From contig JBMOMN010000049.1 of NCBI GenBank assembly GCA_049324115.1, forward strand, positions 124,001-188,000: a DNA stretch of 64,000 nucleotides. Direction: 5' to 3'. The DNA is from UBA5796 sp040752455 (GTDB taxonomy: Bacteria > Chloroflexota > Anaerolineae > Anaerolineales > Villigracilaceae). The notes beneath the pieces were generated by a model that saw nothing but the letters and a program-made list of their open reading frames with translations, ran no database searches and had not been told where the DNA came from. A program made the translations under genes and the position numbers. Below, in pieces: positions 23,538 to 31,660 of the stretch. How positions within the stretch are numbered: position 1 is the stretch's first letter; every line of letters begins with the position of its first letter.

Positions 23538-24171
23538 GTTCTCCCAGCAGCGGGACGAACGCCACGCCGATCCCTTTCTCCATCGAAAAATCATCCCCGC
23601 GCCGGTGCCAGGTCTCCAGCTCCTGATAACCGCGCCCGCCCACCGGGATGACCAGCCGCCCGCCCTCGGCCAACTGTCCTAAAAGCGGGCGCGGCGCCCC
23701 CGGCGCGGCTGCGGCCACGATGACCGCGTCGTAGGGAGCGGCCTCCTTCCAGCCCAGCGAACCGTCCCCGACGTGGCAGGAAACGTTCTCCAGGCCAAGT
23801 TCCTCGAACATGCGCCGGGCCGATTCGGCCAGCTCGGGCACGAATTCGACCGTGTGGACCTCCGCCGCCAGATGGGCCAGGATCGCCGCCTGGTAGCCGG
23901 AACCGGTGCCGACTTCGAGCACCCGCTCGTCTCCGCGCAGGCGCAGCAGGTTGATCATCAGGGCCACGATGTACGGCTGCGAGATCGTCTGCCCGTGGCC
24001 GATGGGCAGCGGGTTGTCGGCATACGCCCAAAGCCGGTTGGCCGCGTCCACGAAGCGGTGGCGCGGCACGGCTTCAATGGCGGCCAACAGGCGCGGGTCG
24101 GTCAGGCCGCGCCGGGCGATCTGCTCGGCCACCATCTGCCTGCGTTCGAGGGCATAATCGGGTTCGGACAT
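23515..24171 (-). CDS. pcm: protein-L-isoaspartate O-methyltransferase
   Basis: A 218-residue repair enzyme that methylates L-isoaspartyl residues in aged proteins using S-adenosylmethionine. It has VPRHRFVDAANRLWAYADNP, IGHGQTISQPYIVALM, and the SAM-binding loop VLEVGTGSGYQAAILAHL, all standard Pcm motifs. Length is normal. It begins a three-gene overlap cluster (pcm, nudix, hypothetical). A repeat of the GGTCGAGTAG family separates it from mutY upstream. Confidence 0.95.
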   Translation of the reverse strand: MSEPDYALERRQMVAEQIARRGLTDPRLLAAIEAVPRHRFVDAANRLWAYADNPLPIGHGQTISQPYIVALMINLLRLRGDERVLEVGTGSGYQAAILAHLAAEVHTVEFVPELAESARRMFEELGLENVSCHVGDGSLGWKEAAPYDAVIVAAAAPGAPRPLLGQLAEGGRLVIPVGGRGYQELETWHRRGDDFSMEKGIGVAFVPLLGEHGWKSGF

Positions 24172-24180
24172 TGTTTATTG

Positions 24181-24326
24181 TTGGTGGTCGAGTAGCCCGA
24201 ATGGTCTTTGAGGGCATATCGAGACCACAATTCCAGATATTTTTTACTCACCGTTGGTCTCGATACGGTGGCGGTGGTTGAGGTATTCTTCGAGAACATA
24301 TCAAAACCCGCCACCTACTCGACCAA
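24181..24326. repeat. inverted repeat, GGTCGAGTAG family, intergenic copy
   Basis: GGTCGAGTAG at 24186-24195 is mirrored by CTACTCGACC at 24315-24324. Inside lie GTCTCGATACGG and a related ATATCGAGACC, forming nested hairpins. The same modules are found inside glpK (54361-54423) and before the membrane-protein gene (57311-57421). Confidence 0.8.
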
Positions 24327-24340
24327 CGAATGATGTATAT

Positions 24341-25402
24341 TCACTTCTCCATGGTCAATTGTAGCGCAATTTGGCGGTCTACTTTGCCCATTGGGAAATC
24401 CCCCAACTCGTCCATCCCAGCCCAATAGACTGCCTGCGCTTCGACCGGGCGCGGTTCGCCGTCGAGCAGGCGGCACTCGAAAGCGTGCAGGGTGATCTTG
24501 AAATGGGTATAAGCGTGGCGGAACTCGCCCACGAACTCCCCCACCTCGATCTCCGTCCCAAGCTCCTCCTGGATCTCCCGTTTCAGGCAGTCCGGCAGGC
24601 TCTCGCCCGGCTCCTGCTTCCCGCCGGGGAACTCCCACAACCCGCCCAGCAGCCCGTTTTGTGGACGCTGGGCCAGCAGGATTTTCCCGTCCCTGCGGAT
24701 GACCGCCGCGCTGACGACGTAATGCGGCTGCGGCGGGCGGGCGGCCCTCACCGGACGTTCGGCCTGGGTCCCGTTTCGATAGGCCCGGCAAAACCCCGAC
24801 ACGGGACAGGCAGCGCAGTCCGGGTTACGCGGGGTGCAGACGAGCGCGCCCAGGTCCATCAACGCCTGGTTGTAGTCGCCGGCCTGTCCGGGCGGGAGGT
24901 TTTCGGCGGCCAGTTCCCACAGGCGCTTCTCCCCCACAGGTGAGTTGACCGGCCCGGTCACGTCGAAAAGACGGGCCAGGACGCGCTTCAGGTTGCCGTC
25001 CAGGGCGGGTTCGTCACGGCCATAACAAAGTGAAGCGATCGCCCCGGCGGTATAACGCCCGATCCCCGGCAGGCGGCGCAGGGACTCGACTTCCGCAGGC
25101 AGCTCCCCGCCGTACTCAGCGACGACGATCCTGGCGGCCTTGTGCAGGTTGCGCGCCCGGCTGTAATAACCCAATCCCTCCCAGGCGTTGAGCACGGCCT
25201 GTTCCGGCGCGGCAGCCAACACCGTCACCGACGGGAAGAGACGCATCCATTTTTCGAAGTAGGGGATCACCGTTTCGACCTGGGTCTGCTGGAGCATGAT
25301 CTCCGAGACCCACACGGCGTAGGGATCGGGGTGGCCGCGCCAGGGCAGGATCCGGCCGTTTTGGCGGAACCAGGCCAGAAGTCCGGGGACGAACGAAGGC
25401 AT
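24341..25402 (-). CDS. mutY: A/G-specific adenine DNA glycosylase
   Basis: A 353-residue base-excision repair enzyme that removes A opposite 8-oxoG. The N-terminal domain has SEIMLQQTQVETV with the catalytic Glu, the helix-hairpin-helix LPGIGRYTAGAI, and the catalytic Asp in LDGNLKRVL. The iron-sulfur cluster motif CTPRNPDCAACPVSGFC matches C-x6-C-x2-C-x5-C. A C-terminal Nudix-like domain (about 230-350) with LWEFPGGKQEPGESL reads the 8-oxoG. Complete and of normal length. Confidence 0.96.
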   Translation of the reverse strand: MPSFVPGLLAWFRQNGRILPWRGHPDPYAVWVSEIMLQQTQVETVIPYFEKWMRLFPSVTVLAAAPEQAVLNAWEGLGYYSRARNLHKAARIVVAEYGGELPAEVESLRRLPGIGRYTAGAIASLCYGRDEPALDGNLKRVLARLFDVTGPVNSPVGEKRLWELAAENLPPGQAGDYNQALMDLGALVCTPRNPDCAACPVSGFCRAYRNGTQAERPVRAARPPQPHYVVSAAVIRRDGKILLAQRPQNGLLGGLWEFPGGKQEPGESLPDCLKREIQEELGTEIEVGEFVGEFRHAYTHFKITLHAFECRLLDGEPRPVEAQAVYWAGMDELGDFPMGKVDRQIALQLTMEK

Positions 25403-25426
25403 TTATCTCTTTCCGGGGATAAAGTC

Positions 25427-25506
25427 CACCACAAAGTCACAAAGGACACAAAGAGACTCTTTGTGTCCACAAAGCAAAACTTTGTGTTCTTCGTGCCTTC
25501 GTGGTG
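25427..25506. repeat. nested inverted repeat between mutY and the next gene
   Basis: Outer arms CACCACAAAG (25427-25436) and CTTCGTGGTG (25497-25506) enclose a perfect palindrome of 12+1+12 bases at 25444-25468 (arm GGACACAAAGAG). It is related in wording to the MITE-like family with CACGAAGG and CACAAAG modules. Confidence 0.75.
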
Positions 25507-25512
25507 AAATGG

Positions 25513-25827
25513 TTAAAACTGGAAGCCGCCGCGCACGGGGACGACCTTATAGCCGAAATTCTTGATGAACTGGAACAGCCGTTCGCTGATGTTGCTCCAG
25601 TCCGGCGAGTTCATGATCCGGCGGGCGGAAGCCGCGTCGGGGGCGAGCAGGCCCACCTGGATTTGCGGGTAATTGCCGTAGATCGTGGCCCAGGCCTCCA
25701 CCGGCTGAAGCCCCAGCCGCTGCACCCCGGGGACGAACTCGCCGATGACGAACTCGAAATATTCCTGTTCGTGGTCGGGCGAGATGTCCCAGGTCATCAA
25801 GATTTTAACTTTGGCTGGTTCGTGCAT
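25513..25827 (-). CDS. hypothetical protein, probable alpha-beta barrel dimer fold
   Basis: A 104-residue protein. It opens with a strand KVKILMTWDI, then HEQEYFEFVIGEFVPGVQRL and LQPVEAWATIYGNYPQIQVG, a pattern of strand-helix-strand repeats like the dimeric alpha-beta barrel (NIPSNAP/DUF) group. I do not assign a family firmly. The start is 8 nt after the MBL hydrolase stop, so the two are probably co-transcribed. Confidence 0.65.
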   Translation of the reverse strand: MHEPAKVKILMTWDISPDHEQEYFEFVIGEFVPGVQRLGLQPVEAWATIYGNYPQIQVGLLAPDAASARRIMNSPDWSNISERLFQFIKNFGYKVVPVRGGFQF

Positions 25828-25834
25828 GGCGCTC

Positions 25835-26482
25835 CTAACCGCGCTGGTAATCCAACACCATGACTTTGGTCTCTTCGGGCAGGCCGGCGCGGGTGATCTT
25901 GAGCGAAGGCAGGGTTTCGTGGCTGCTCAGGCCCATCTCTTTCAGGAATTTGTCGAGACTGTCGAGCGGGACTTTGGCCGCCGGGGTAGCGAAGTGCATC
26001 GGGATGACGATGTTCGGCTCCAGCAGGCTGATGACTTCGGCGGCTTTGGCCGCGTTCAGTCCCCCGCCGCCCCCCACCGGGACCAGGGCCACGTTCACGT
26101 TCCCCAGGGCTTCGATCTCGCTCCGTGAGGGGACCTCGCGCAGGTCGCCCAGGTGGGCGATATTCAGGCCGTCGTAATCGAACACGTAAAGGGTGTTGCG
26201 CGGCTGGTCGTCCTTCTTTTTGCCGATGCCGTCGGTCTGCACGCCGGTGACGAAGACGCCGCCGATCTCGTATTCGCCGGGGCCGTCAACCACGTGCGAG
26301 TAGCCCTTGACCCCGTTGAGGTAATTATGCCCCGAAGCCTCGTGGCTGACGCTGACGATGTCGGCCTTGAGCTTGAGGGCTTCGTAACCAATCGTCGCAT
26401 GGTCGAACGGGTCCGTGACCACGCTGGCCATGCCGCGTTCTGTGAGTCGAAAACACGAATGTCCGTACCAGGTAATTTCCAT
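25835..26482 (-). CDS. MBL-fold metal-dependent hydrolase (UlaG/UPF0173-like)
   Basis: A 215-residue metallo-beta-lactamase-fold protein. It opens ITWYGHSCFRL, the usual UlaG-like start, and has VVTDPFDHATIG, then SVSHEASGHNYL in the place of the HxHxDH motif. That loop reads SHEASGH, so the metal site is altered from the classical form but like that of many UPF0173-type proteins. Later histidines occur in VIPMHFATP. Substrate unknown. Followed 8 nt later by a small protein gene. Confidence 0.82.
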   Translation of the reverse strand: MEITWYGHSCFRLTERGMASVVTDPFDHATIGYEALKLKADIVSVSHEASGHNYLNGVKGYSHVVDGPGEYEIGGVFVTGVQTDGIGKKKDDQPRNTLYVFDYDGLNIAHLGDLREVPSRSEIEALGNVNVALVPVGGGGGLNAAKAAEVISLLEPNIVIPMHFATPAAKVPLDSLDKFLKEMGLSSHETLPSLKITRAGLPEETKVMVLDYQRG

Positions 26483-26550
26483 TCAGTAATGCCTCCGGGG
26501 GCAATTATACCCGCAAGTGGGAGGGGGTTTCAGGTTGTTCTTGCCAGCCA

Positions 26551-26949
26551 TTATACGTTGGCGATGGATTCCACGCTTGCGAATTCGGGATCGCCGGTCA
26601 GGATGACTGCGCCTTCCTGCACAGCGGCGGCCACCGCGAACGCGTTGGCATAGGACAGGGCGTGGCTGGCTTTGACGTGCGCGGCATCGAACACGGACCG
26701 TTCATCGGCAGCCAGGATTTCGATGGGGAGTTGGCGGATCAAGGCGAGGGTGTCCTGCACTTTTGCTACCCCGCCTCTGCGCTCGACGATATAAAGTATC
26801 TCGCCAAGGTTGATGATGGAAAGCAGCAGACGGTTTTTTCCTTCTTTCGCATCGGCCAACGCTTTTTCGATGCGATCAGCAGACGGCTCATCTCGCAGAT
26901 ATGCCAGCAGCGCAAACGTATCCAACACATAGACGGGGGTGTCAGCCAT
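26551..26949 (-). CDS. vapC: PIN-domain toxin, VapC-like
   Basis: A 132-residue PIN-domain RNase, expected toxin of a type II toxin-antitoxin pair. Acidic residues at the expected positions are Asp10 (VLDTFALLAYL), Glu50 (INLGEILYI) and Asp120 (ILTGDPEF). The third position of the usual SxADAF motif is Asn102 here (SYANAFA), a change of a normally conserved metal-binding Asp. It may therefore be weakened or inactive. It overlaps the antitoxin gene by 8 nt. Confidence 0.87.
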   Translation of the reverse strand: MADTPVYVLDTFALLAYLRDEPSADRIEKALADAKEGKNRLLLSIINLGEILYIVERRGGVAKVQDTLALIRQLPIEILAADERSVFDAAHVKASHALSYANAFAVAAAVQEGAVILTGDPEFASVESIANV

Positions 26950-27202
26950 TAAGCCGCTCGATCTTTGCTTCTTCTCGCGCCTTTTCTTCGGCGCGCTCTT
27001 TCAGCAAATCCTCTGTCAGCGAAGGGAGGCCTTTGAGCAGCCCGCGGCCTTGTTTGATCGGATCTTTGAACGCGGGCAGGATGGACAGCACGCCGCCGTA
27101 ATCCACAATGACCACTTCGGTGCCTGGCGTGAGATTGTATTTTTTCCGCAATTCGGCCGGGATGACCACCCAGCCCTTGTTGGAAATCGTCAAAGTTACC
27201 AT
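26942..27202 (-). CDS. AbrB/MazE-type antitoxin
   Basis: An 86-residue protein. The N-terminal swapped-hairpin (SpoVT-AbrB) domain reads VTLTISNKGWVVIPAELRKK and YNLTPGTEVVIVDYGG, typical of antitoxins that bind their own operator. The C-terminal part is helical and highly charged (LLKERAEEKAREEAKIE), the likely toxin-binding tail. It is transcribed before vapC and overlaps it by 8 nt. The operon is expected to repress itself. Confidence 0.9.
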   Translation of the reverse strand: MVTLTISNKGWVVIPAELRKKYNLTPGTEVVIVDYGGVLSILPAFKDPIKQGRGLLKGLPSLTEDLLKERAEEKAREEAKIERLNG

Positions 27203-27279
27203 CGGAAACTCCTTGTTATACTTTTACGGCAATAAGTATAACACATGCCCACTCCCCCTTCCGCATATCCTCCCAAATT

Positions 27280-27488
27280 GGCTCTTCCGAAATCAGCGGG
27301 AACGAGCCTAAACACAAAGTCACACGAAGGCTCTCAAAGGGAAAAAAGCGCCTTGCCGTAAAGATTTTCCTTCGTTGACTCCCTGGCACCGCCCGCCACG
27401 ATAGTCCCCGTAGCGGAGCGGAGCGGGAGGGCAGGTGTTGTGTTCCTTCGCGTTTCAAAAGGTTTTTCCCGTCAAAAACGGGAGAGCC
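27280..27488. repeat. MITE-like element, copy A, with nested insertion
   Basis: Terminal inverted repeats GGCTCTTCCG and CGGGAGAGCC bound 209 nt. Compared with copy D (55266-55417) it is inverted and carries about 58 extra bases (27381-27438) that themselves form an imperfect GC-rich hairpin. The rest of the 476-nt gap 27203-27678 holds the hairpin at 27575-27599 and nothing else I can identify. Confidence 0.8.
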
Positions 27489-27574
27489 GCCTTTTAAAAT
27501 CTCGGTGCTCTGAGTGCGCTCTGTGGTAAAACGGGTTTCCACCCCACTTGATCCTGAAGAGCCATTTAAATACG

Positions 27575-27599
27575 ACTGCCCGGAACAAATCCGGGCAGT
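27575..27599. terminator. strong hairpin, probable terminator of the large operon
   Basis: ACTGCCCGGA and TCCGGGCAGT form a perfect 10-bp stem with a 5-nt loop, 80 nt after the stop of the MBL hydrolase gene on the minus strand. The T-run that should follow is weak, so efficiency is uncertain. Confidence 0.6.
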
Positions 27600-27678
27600 T
27601 GCATCACGGCAGAAAGGAGAACTGAATCATTGCCTGACGTCACAGGCTGGGATGCAGGCCGGGTGGAGCGCACCGGGT

Positions 27679-28437
27679 CTAAAAATCCAATTTCATGAAA
27701 TCCGTTGCCAGTCCCACCGGGCCGGGAAAGCGTTGACCGGCTTCCGCAGTCAGGTTCCCGTCTGCGGCAAAGGCCCCGGTCGGGTAGTGGATCAGGTACA
27801 GCGCGCCGACCTCGGCCTGACGGGCGATCTCCCCCGCCTGGGCCGCGGACGAATGTCCCCGCGCTTCACCGGCCGATTCGTGGATGAGCACATCCGCCCC
27901 CGCAGCCAGGCGGACGACCTGGGCGCAGGGTTCGGTATCGCACGAGTAAGCCAGCACCTTGTCGGAGGTCTTGAACTCGAAACGCAGCCCGATGGTCGGG
28001 ATGAGATGCCGCACCGGGGAGGCAAAAATGCGGAATTCCGCAGACTCCATCACGGGGGTCATCTCGCTGGCCGGCAGGCGATGGAAAGCCACCGGGAAGA
28101 ATCCGGGCCACTGCCCCCAATCGTAAGAGTTCATCAACCCCTCGACCCGGTCGAGGGTGTGGTGCAAACCATAAACGTTGAGCCTGTCCCGGCGGCCCAT
28201 CAGCCACATATCCATCAACAGCAGCGGCACCCCGGATACATGGTCCGGGTGGAAGTGAGTGATGACCAGGTCGGTGATCGAGTTCAAATCCACCGCGGCC
28301 TGTTCGAGGCGCACGATCGGGTTGCCGACGCAGTCCACCAGGACGACCCGCCGCTCTCCCACGATGACCATGTGGGTGTTCTCGTGGTGCCTGCTTGGGA
28401 TGGCGTTCGAAGAGCCGAGGATGATGAGTTTTGCCAT
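27679..28437 (-). CDS. MBL-fold hydrolase, RNase Z-like family
   Basis: A 252-residue metallo-beta-lactamase-fold protein. It opens LIILGSSNAIPSRHHENTHM like RNase Z and related phosphodiesterases, and carries the metal motif VITHFHPDHVSGVPLL plus later Asp and His positions (SCDTEPC, LYLIHYPTG). The exosite arm of true RNase Z is not evident, so a phosphodiesterase or arylsulfatase-like role is equally possible. It is the last gene of an eleven-gene minus-strand run, 4 nt after the ABC permease. Confidence 0.85.
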   Translation of the reverse strand: MAKLIILGSSNAIPSRHHENTHMVIVGERRVVLVDCVGNPIVRLEQAAVDLNSITDLVITHFHPDHVSGVPLLLMDMWLMGRRDRLNVYGLHHTLDRVEGLMNSYDWGQWPGFFPVAFHRLPASEMTPVMESAEFRIFASPVRHLIPTIGLRFEFKTSDKVLAYSCDTEPCAQVVRLAAGADVLIHESAGEARGHSSAAQAGEIARQAEVGALYLIHYPTGAFAADGNLTAEAGQRFPGPVGLATDFMKLDF

Positions 28438-28441
28438 TGGC

Positions 28442-29887
28442 TTACAGGGTCAGGAAACTGGTCAACAAAATTGGGGTGACGTTGGTCTCGATCAGGGCTG
28501 CGATGACCAAAAGCGGGATGACCACCCCGACCGTCACTTTCGCCCACACCGCCAGGGATTCGAGCAGCACCTCCCCAAGCGAACGGTAGCCATCGGGAGT
28601 GACCAGCAACGCGCCGATGTAGAACACGACCGCACAGGCGATCAGGATGGCCGGCAGCTCGAAAATGCCGTGCGGCATCACGCCCACCAGGAGCAGCAGG
28701 CCGGGCGGCAGCCCCAGCAGGCCTGCCACCGAAGCCACCGCGCCAATGATGCCCATATTGAGAATGAAGATGATCGTCCCCAGCACGCTGAAGGAGAAAA
28801 AGCCGAAGAAGGCCATCAATGCCACAGCCTGGACGTTGTGCATGAAAATATACTCGAAAGTAATGCCGTTCGTCGGCACAAGGTCCTGGGATTCGAGGGC
28901 AGTGGCGATCACTTCGCGCGCGTCCCCGTCCTCGCCGACGTTCCTGTCAATCAGGAAGCGGATCTCCTCCGAATACAGGTCCGTCGAGACGTATCCCGCC
29001 CCGATGCCCAGGAACGCCAGGAGCACCAGGATGAGGATCGGGGTGCGCATCAAAGCCAGGGTGCGCGGGATCTCCACGCCATACCACGACCAGAACGAGG
29101 TGGCTTTGCCCACGAAGGCCCGCTTGAACGTCTGCCAGGCCCAACGGAAATTGATCGTATCCAGTTCACGGCCGATCAGCGCCTCACGGCGGAAGTGGGC
29201 CAACCCCACCCGCATCAGCAGGCCGGTCATGATCAGCACCGCCATCACAGCCAGCCAGAGGATCAGGTTATTGCCCCAGAAGATCATCGTCGTCTCCCCC
29301 TGGATCAGCAGCGCCACCGGGATGATGATGAACGACGCCAGCAGGTTGGCCGCCCTCACCGAGGTGGACTGGGTGGAGATCAGGATCGAGGCGCTGACCA
29401 TCAAGACCGCGTGGGCGAAGGTCAGGACCAGCATTTGCAGGATGAGCCAGACGCCCGGCAGGGCGATCCCCTGGAAGTAGAGCAGGATAAGGTAGAAGCC
29501 GATGTCAATGTAGCTGGCCGCCAGCGGGACGGTGATGCTGGTCAACAGTTTGCCGAGGTACATCTGCCAGTCGTGCAGCGGGCTGCTGAGCAGCGGCTCG
29601 ATGGTGCCGCGCTCCTTCTCGCCCACGAACGACTCCAGCGCCACCACCAGCGAGATCGTCACCGGGAAGAAGCCCACCACCATCAGGAAGAAGGGGGCCA
29701 TCCGGTCGGCGACCAGGTTGGCGCCGTACTGGTTGACCGTTTCCACGGCCTGCTGGGTCCCGGCGAGCATCAGGAAGGGGAAGAAGAGGGTCAGCACGAT
29801 CAGCGGGAACAGGATGCGCCAATCGCGCAACTGGTCGCGCAGTTCACGCCAGGCCACGAGCCAAATCGGCAGCCAATATTCACGCAT
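28442..29887 (-). CDS. ABC-2 permease fused to a SpoIIM (DUF95) domain
   Basis: A 481-residue membrane protein with two parts. Residues 1 to about 235 are an ABC-2 type permease with six membrane segments and the loop LESFVGEKERGTIEPLLSSP. Residues about 275-480 are a SpoIIM-family domain: FEYIFMHNVQAVALMAFFG, GVMPHGIFELPAIL and IETNVTP are its hallmarks. SpoIIM in Bacillus works with the septal wall-hydrolase complex in engulfment; standalone homologues often neighbour ABC permeases, and here they are one chain. It overlaps the ATPase gene by 8 nt, so the pair forms one exporter. Confidence 0.88.
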   Translation of the reverse strand: MREYWLPIWLVAWRELRDQLRDWRILFPLIVLTLFFPFLMLAGTQQAVETVNQYGANLVADRMAPFFLMVVGFFPVTISLVVALESFVGEKERGTIEPLLSSPLHDWQMYLGKLLTSITVPLAASYIDIGFYLILLYFQGIALPGVWLILQMLVLTFAHAVLMVSASILISTQSTSVRAANLLASFIIIPVALLIQGETTMIFWGNNLILWLAVMAVLIMTGLLMRVGLAHFRREALIGRELDTINFRWAWQTFKRAFVGKATSFWSWYGVEIPRTLALMRTPILILVLLAFLGIGAGYVSTDLYSEEIRFLIDRNVGEDGDAREVIATALESQDLVPTNGITFEYIFMHNVQAVALMAFFGFFSFSVLGTIIFILNMGIIGAVASVAGLLGLPPGLLLLVGVMPHGIFELPAILIACAVVFYIGALLVTPDGYRSLGEVLLESLAVWAKVTVGVVIPLLVIAALIETNVTPILLTSFLTL

Positions 29888-30812
29888 GTCCGACCTCCTG
29901 GGCCTGGGTCATGACCCGCAAATAGACCTGTTCCAGGTTGCGCGGCACCTCCTGCACCGACACAACCGGGGCGGCGCGGGACGTGAGGGCCTGCACCAGC
30001 TTCGGATTGGAGTCCAGCGGCTGACGGACCCGGAAGCGCAGCGAGCGGCCGCCGCGCTCCAGCAGGTCCACGCCTTCGGGCAGGGGCAGGGACGGCTCGG
30101 ACCAATCGCTGGCGAGGGTCACTTCGTATTCGGGCGGGCCGAGCAGGGAGGCTTTCAATTCGGGGATGGTGCCTGTCAATAAGATCCGCCCGCGATAGAT
30201 GATGGCAATTTCGTCGGCCAGGGCCTCGGCTTCGGTCAGGTTGTGGGTGCAGATGATGATCGTCCGCCGGGAGCTGCGCAGGCGCAGGATCTCGTCACGG
30301 ACGAGGCGGGCGCTTTCGGGGTCCATGGCCGAGGTCGGCTCGTCGAGCAGCAGCACCGGCGGCTCGTGGATCAGGGCCCGGGCCAGGGCCAGTTTCTGGC
30401 GCATGCCCTTGGAATATTCGCCGATCCGGCGGCGGGCGGCTTCGGCCAGCCCGAAATATTCAAGGAGTTGGGTGTTGCGGCGGGCGAGGGCGGGCTTGTC
30501 CAGCCGGTAGACCTGCCCGAAGAATTCCATGTATTCGAGGGCGGTCATGCGGGTGTACAGGCCGTGCTGTTCGGTCAGCACGCCGACCGAGGCGCGCACC
30601 TGGTCGGCCTGGGCCACGACGTCGTATCCGTTAACGCGCGCCCGGCCACGGGTCGGGGTGAGGATCGAGGTCAGCATCCGCACGGTGGTGGTTTTCCCGG
30701 CCCCGTTCTGGCCCAGGATGGCAAGGATCTTGCCGGGCTGGACGTCCAGGGTGACGCCGTCCACGGCCCAAAAATCGTTGAATTGTTTGCTGAGGTCTTC
30801 AGTCTGGATCAT
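29880..30812 (-). CDS. ABC transporter ATP-binding protein
   Basis: A 310-residue ATPase. It has Walker A GQNGAGKTTT near 35-44, the Q-loop LTEQHG, signature YSKGMRQKLALARAL (a common variant of LSGGQ in ABC-2 exporters), Walker B VLLLDEPTSAMD and the switch His in IICTHNLTEAEALAD. A C-terminal extension of about 85 residues follows the ATPase core. It overlaps and surely powers the SpoIIM-fused permease. The substrate is unknown. Confidence 0.94.
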   Translation of the reverse strand: MIQTEDLSKQFNDFWAVDGVTLDVQPGKILAILGQNGAGKTTTVRMLTSILTPTRGRARVNGYDVVAQADQVRASVGVLTEQHGLYTRMTALEYMEFFGQVYRLDKPALARRNTQLLEYFGLAEAARRRIGEYSKGMRQKLALARALIHEPPVLLLDEPTSAMDPESARLVRDEILRLRSSRRTIIICTHNLTEAEALADEIAIIYRGRILLTGTIPELKASLLGPPEYEVTLASDWSEPSLPLPEGVDLLERGGRSLRFRVRQPLDSNPKLVQALTSRAAPVVSVQEVPRNLEQVYLRVMTQAQEVGHA

Positions 30813-30846
30813 AATGTTCCGAGAATAGGGTCTGAGGGCCGAAAAG

Positions 30847-31647
30847 TCAATCAGACAAGAGTCCCGACGGCCGGCCGGGACGATGCCGCCAGAACAGGAC
30901 CGCCCCGGCGCAGACCGCGATGACTGCCATGAAACTCTGGTTGATGTTGATCCCGCCGACCAGGGCCGCGTCGAGGCGCATGAAATCCAGCAGGAAGCGC
31001 CCGATGGGATAGGTGATCAGGTAAACCAGGAACAGGTCGCCGGTCTTGAGCCGGCCTTCAAGCCGGCGCGAGAGCCAGAGCAGGAGCACCATATTGGCCA
31101 GGTTCCAGAGCGATTCGTACAGGAACAGCGGGTGGAAGGTATCCCCTTCGGCTTCGATGTAAACCGCCCAGGGCAGGTCGGTGCGAGCGCCGTAGAGTTC
31201 CTGGTTGAAGTAGTTGCCCCAGCGCCCGATGGCCTGTCCCAGCGCCAGGCTGGGCGCGGCAATGTCGGCCCACTCGGCGAAGGACAGGTTGTGCTTGCGG
31301 GCGTAGAAATAGAGCGCAATCGCGCCGCCGATGACCGCGCCGGGGATGCCCAGCCCGCCGGAGCGGACGTTGATCAGGTCGAGCGGGTGGGTCAGGTAAT
31401 ATTTGGTGGTGATCCCGGCTGCGATGGCCGAGGGCGGCGGGGTGAAGACGTGCCACAGGCGGGCGCCGATCACCCCGGCGATCACCAGCCAGATGAGCAG
31501 GTCCCAGACCAGTTCCGGGTCCTGGCCGCGCCGTTTGACCTCGCGCGCGGCCAGGAAGGCTCCCGCGACCGCGCCGCTCATCAGGATGATGCCGTAGTAA
31601 TGGACCAGGAACGATCCGATGTAAAAACCTTGAGGTGGGGTTGGCAA
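30847..31647 (-). CDS. lgt: prolipoprotein diacylglyceryl transferase
   Basis: A 266-residue membrane enzyme that transfers diacylglycerol from phosphatidylglycerol to the Cys of prolipoproteins, the first step of lipoprotein maturation. Seven membrane segments are predicted. The Lgt signature region is IGRWGNYFNQELYGARTDLP, with Arg and Asn in place, followed by FHPLFLYESLWNL. The E. coli HGG motif is replaced by RSGGLGIPG, common in Gram-positive types. Many lipoproteins in this window would be its substrates, and lspA (46993-47556) carries out the next step. Confidence 0.95.
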   Translation of the reverse strand: MPTPPQGFYIGSFLVHYYGIILMSGAVAGAFLAAREVKRRGQDPELVWDLLIWLVIAGVIGARLWHVFTPPPSAIAAGITTKYYLTHPLDLINVRSGGLGIPGAVIGGAIALYFYARKHNLSFAEWADIAAPSLALGQAIGRWGNYFNQELYGARTDLPWAVYIEAEGDTFHPLFLYESLWNLANMVLLLWLSRRLEGRLKTGDLFLVYLITYPIGRFLLDFMRLDAALVGGININQSFMAVIAVCAGAVLFWRHRPGRPSGLLSD

Positions 31648-31660
31648 AATTCTCTCCTTG

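Noticed and set aside
28259..29914. 551-residue open frame on the plus strand
   Set aside because: Antisense of the ABC permease-SpoIIM gene, with His/Gln/Arg-rich translation and no domain.
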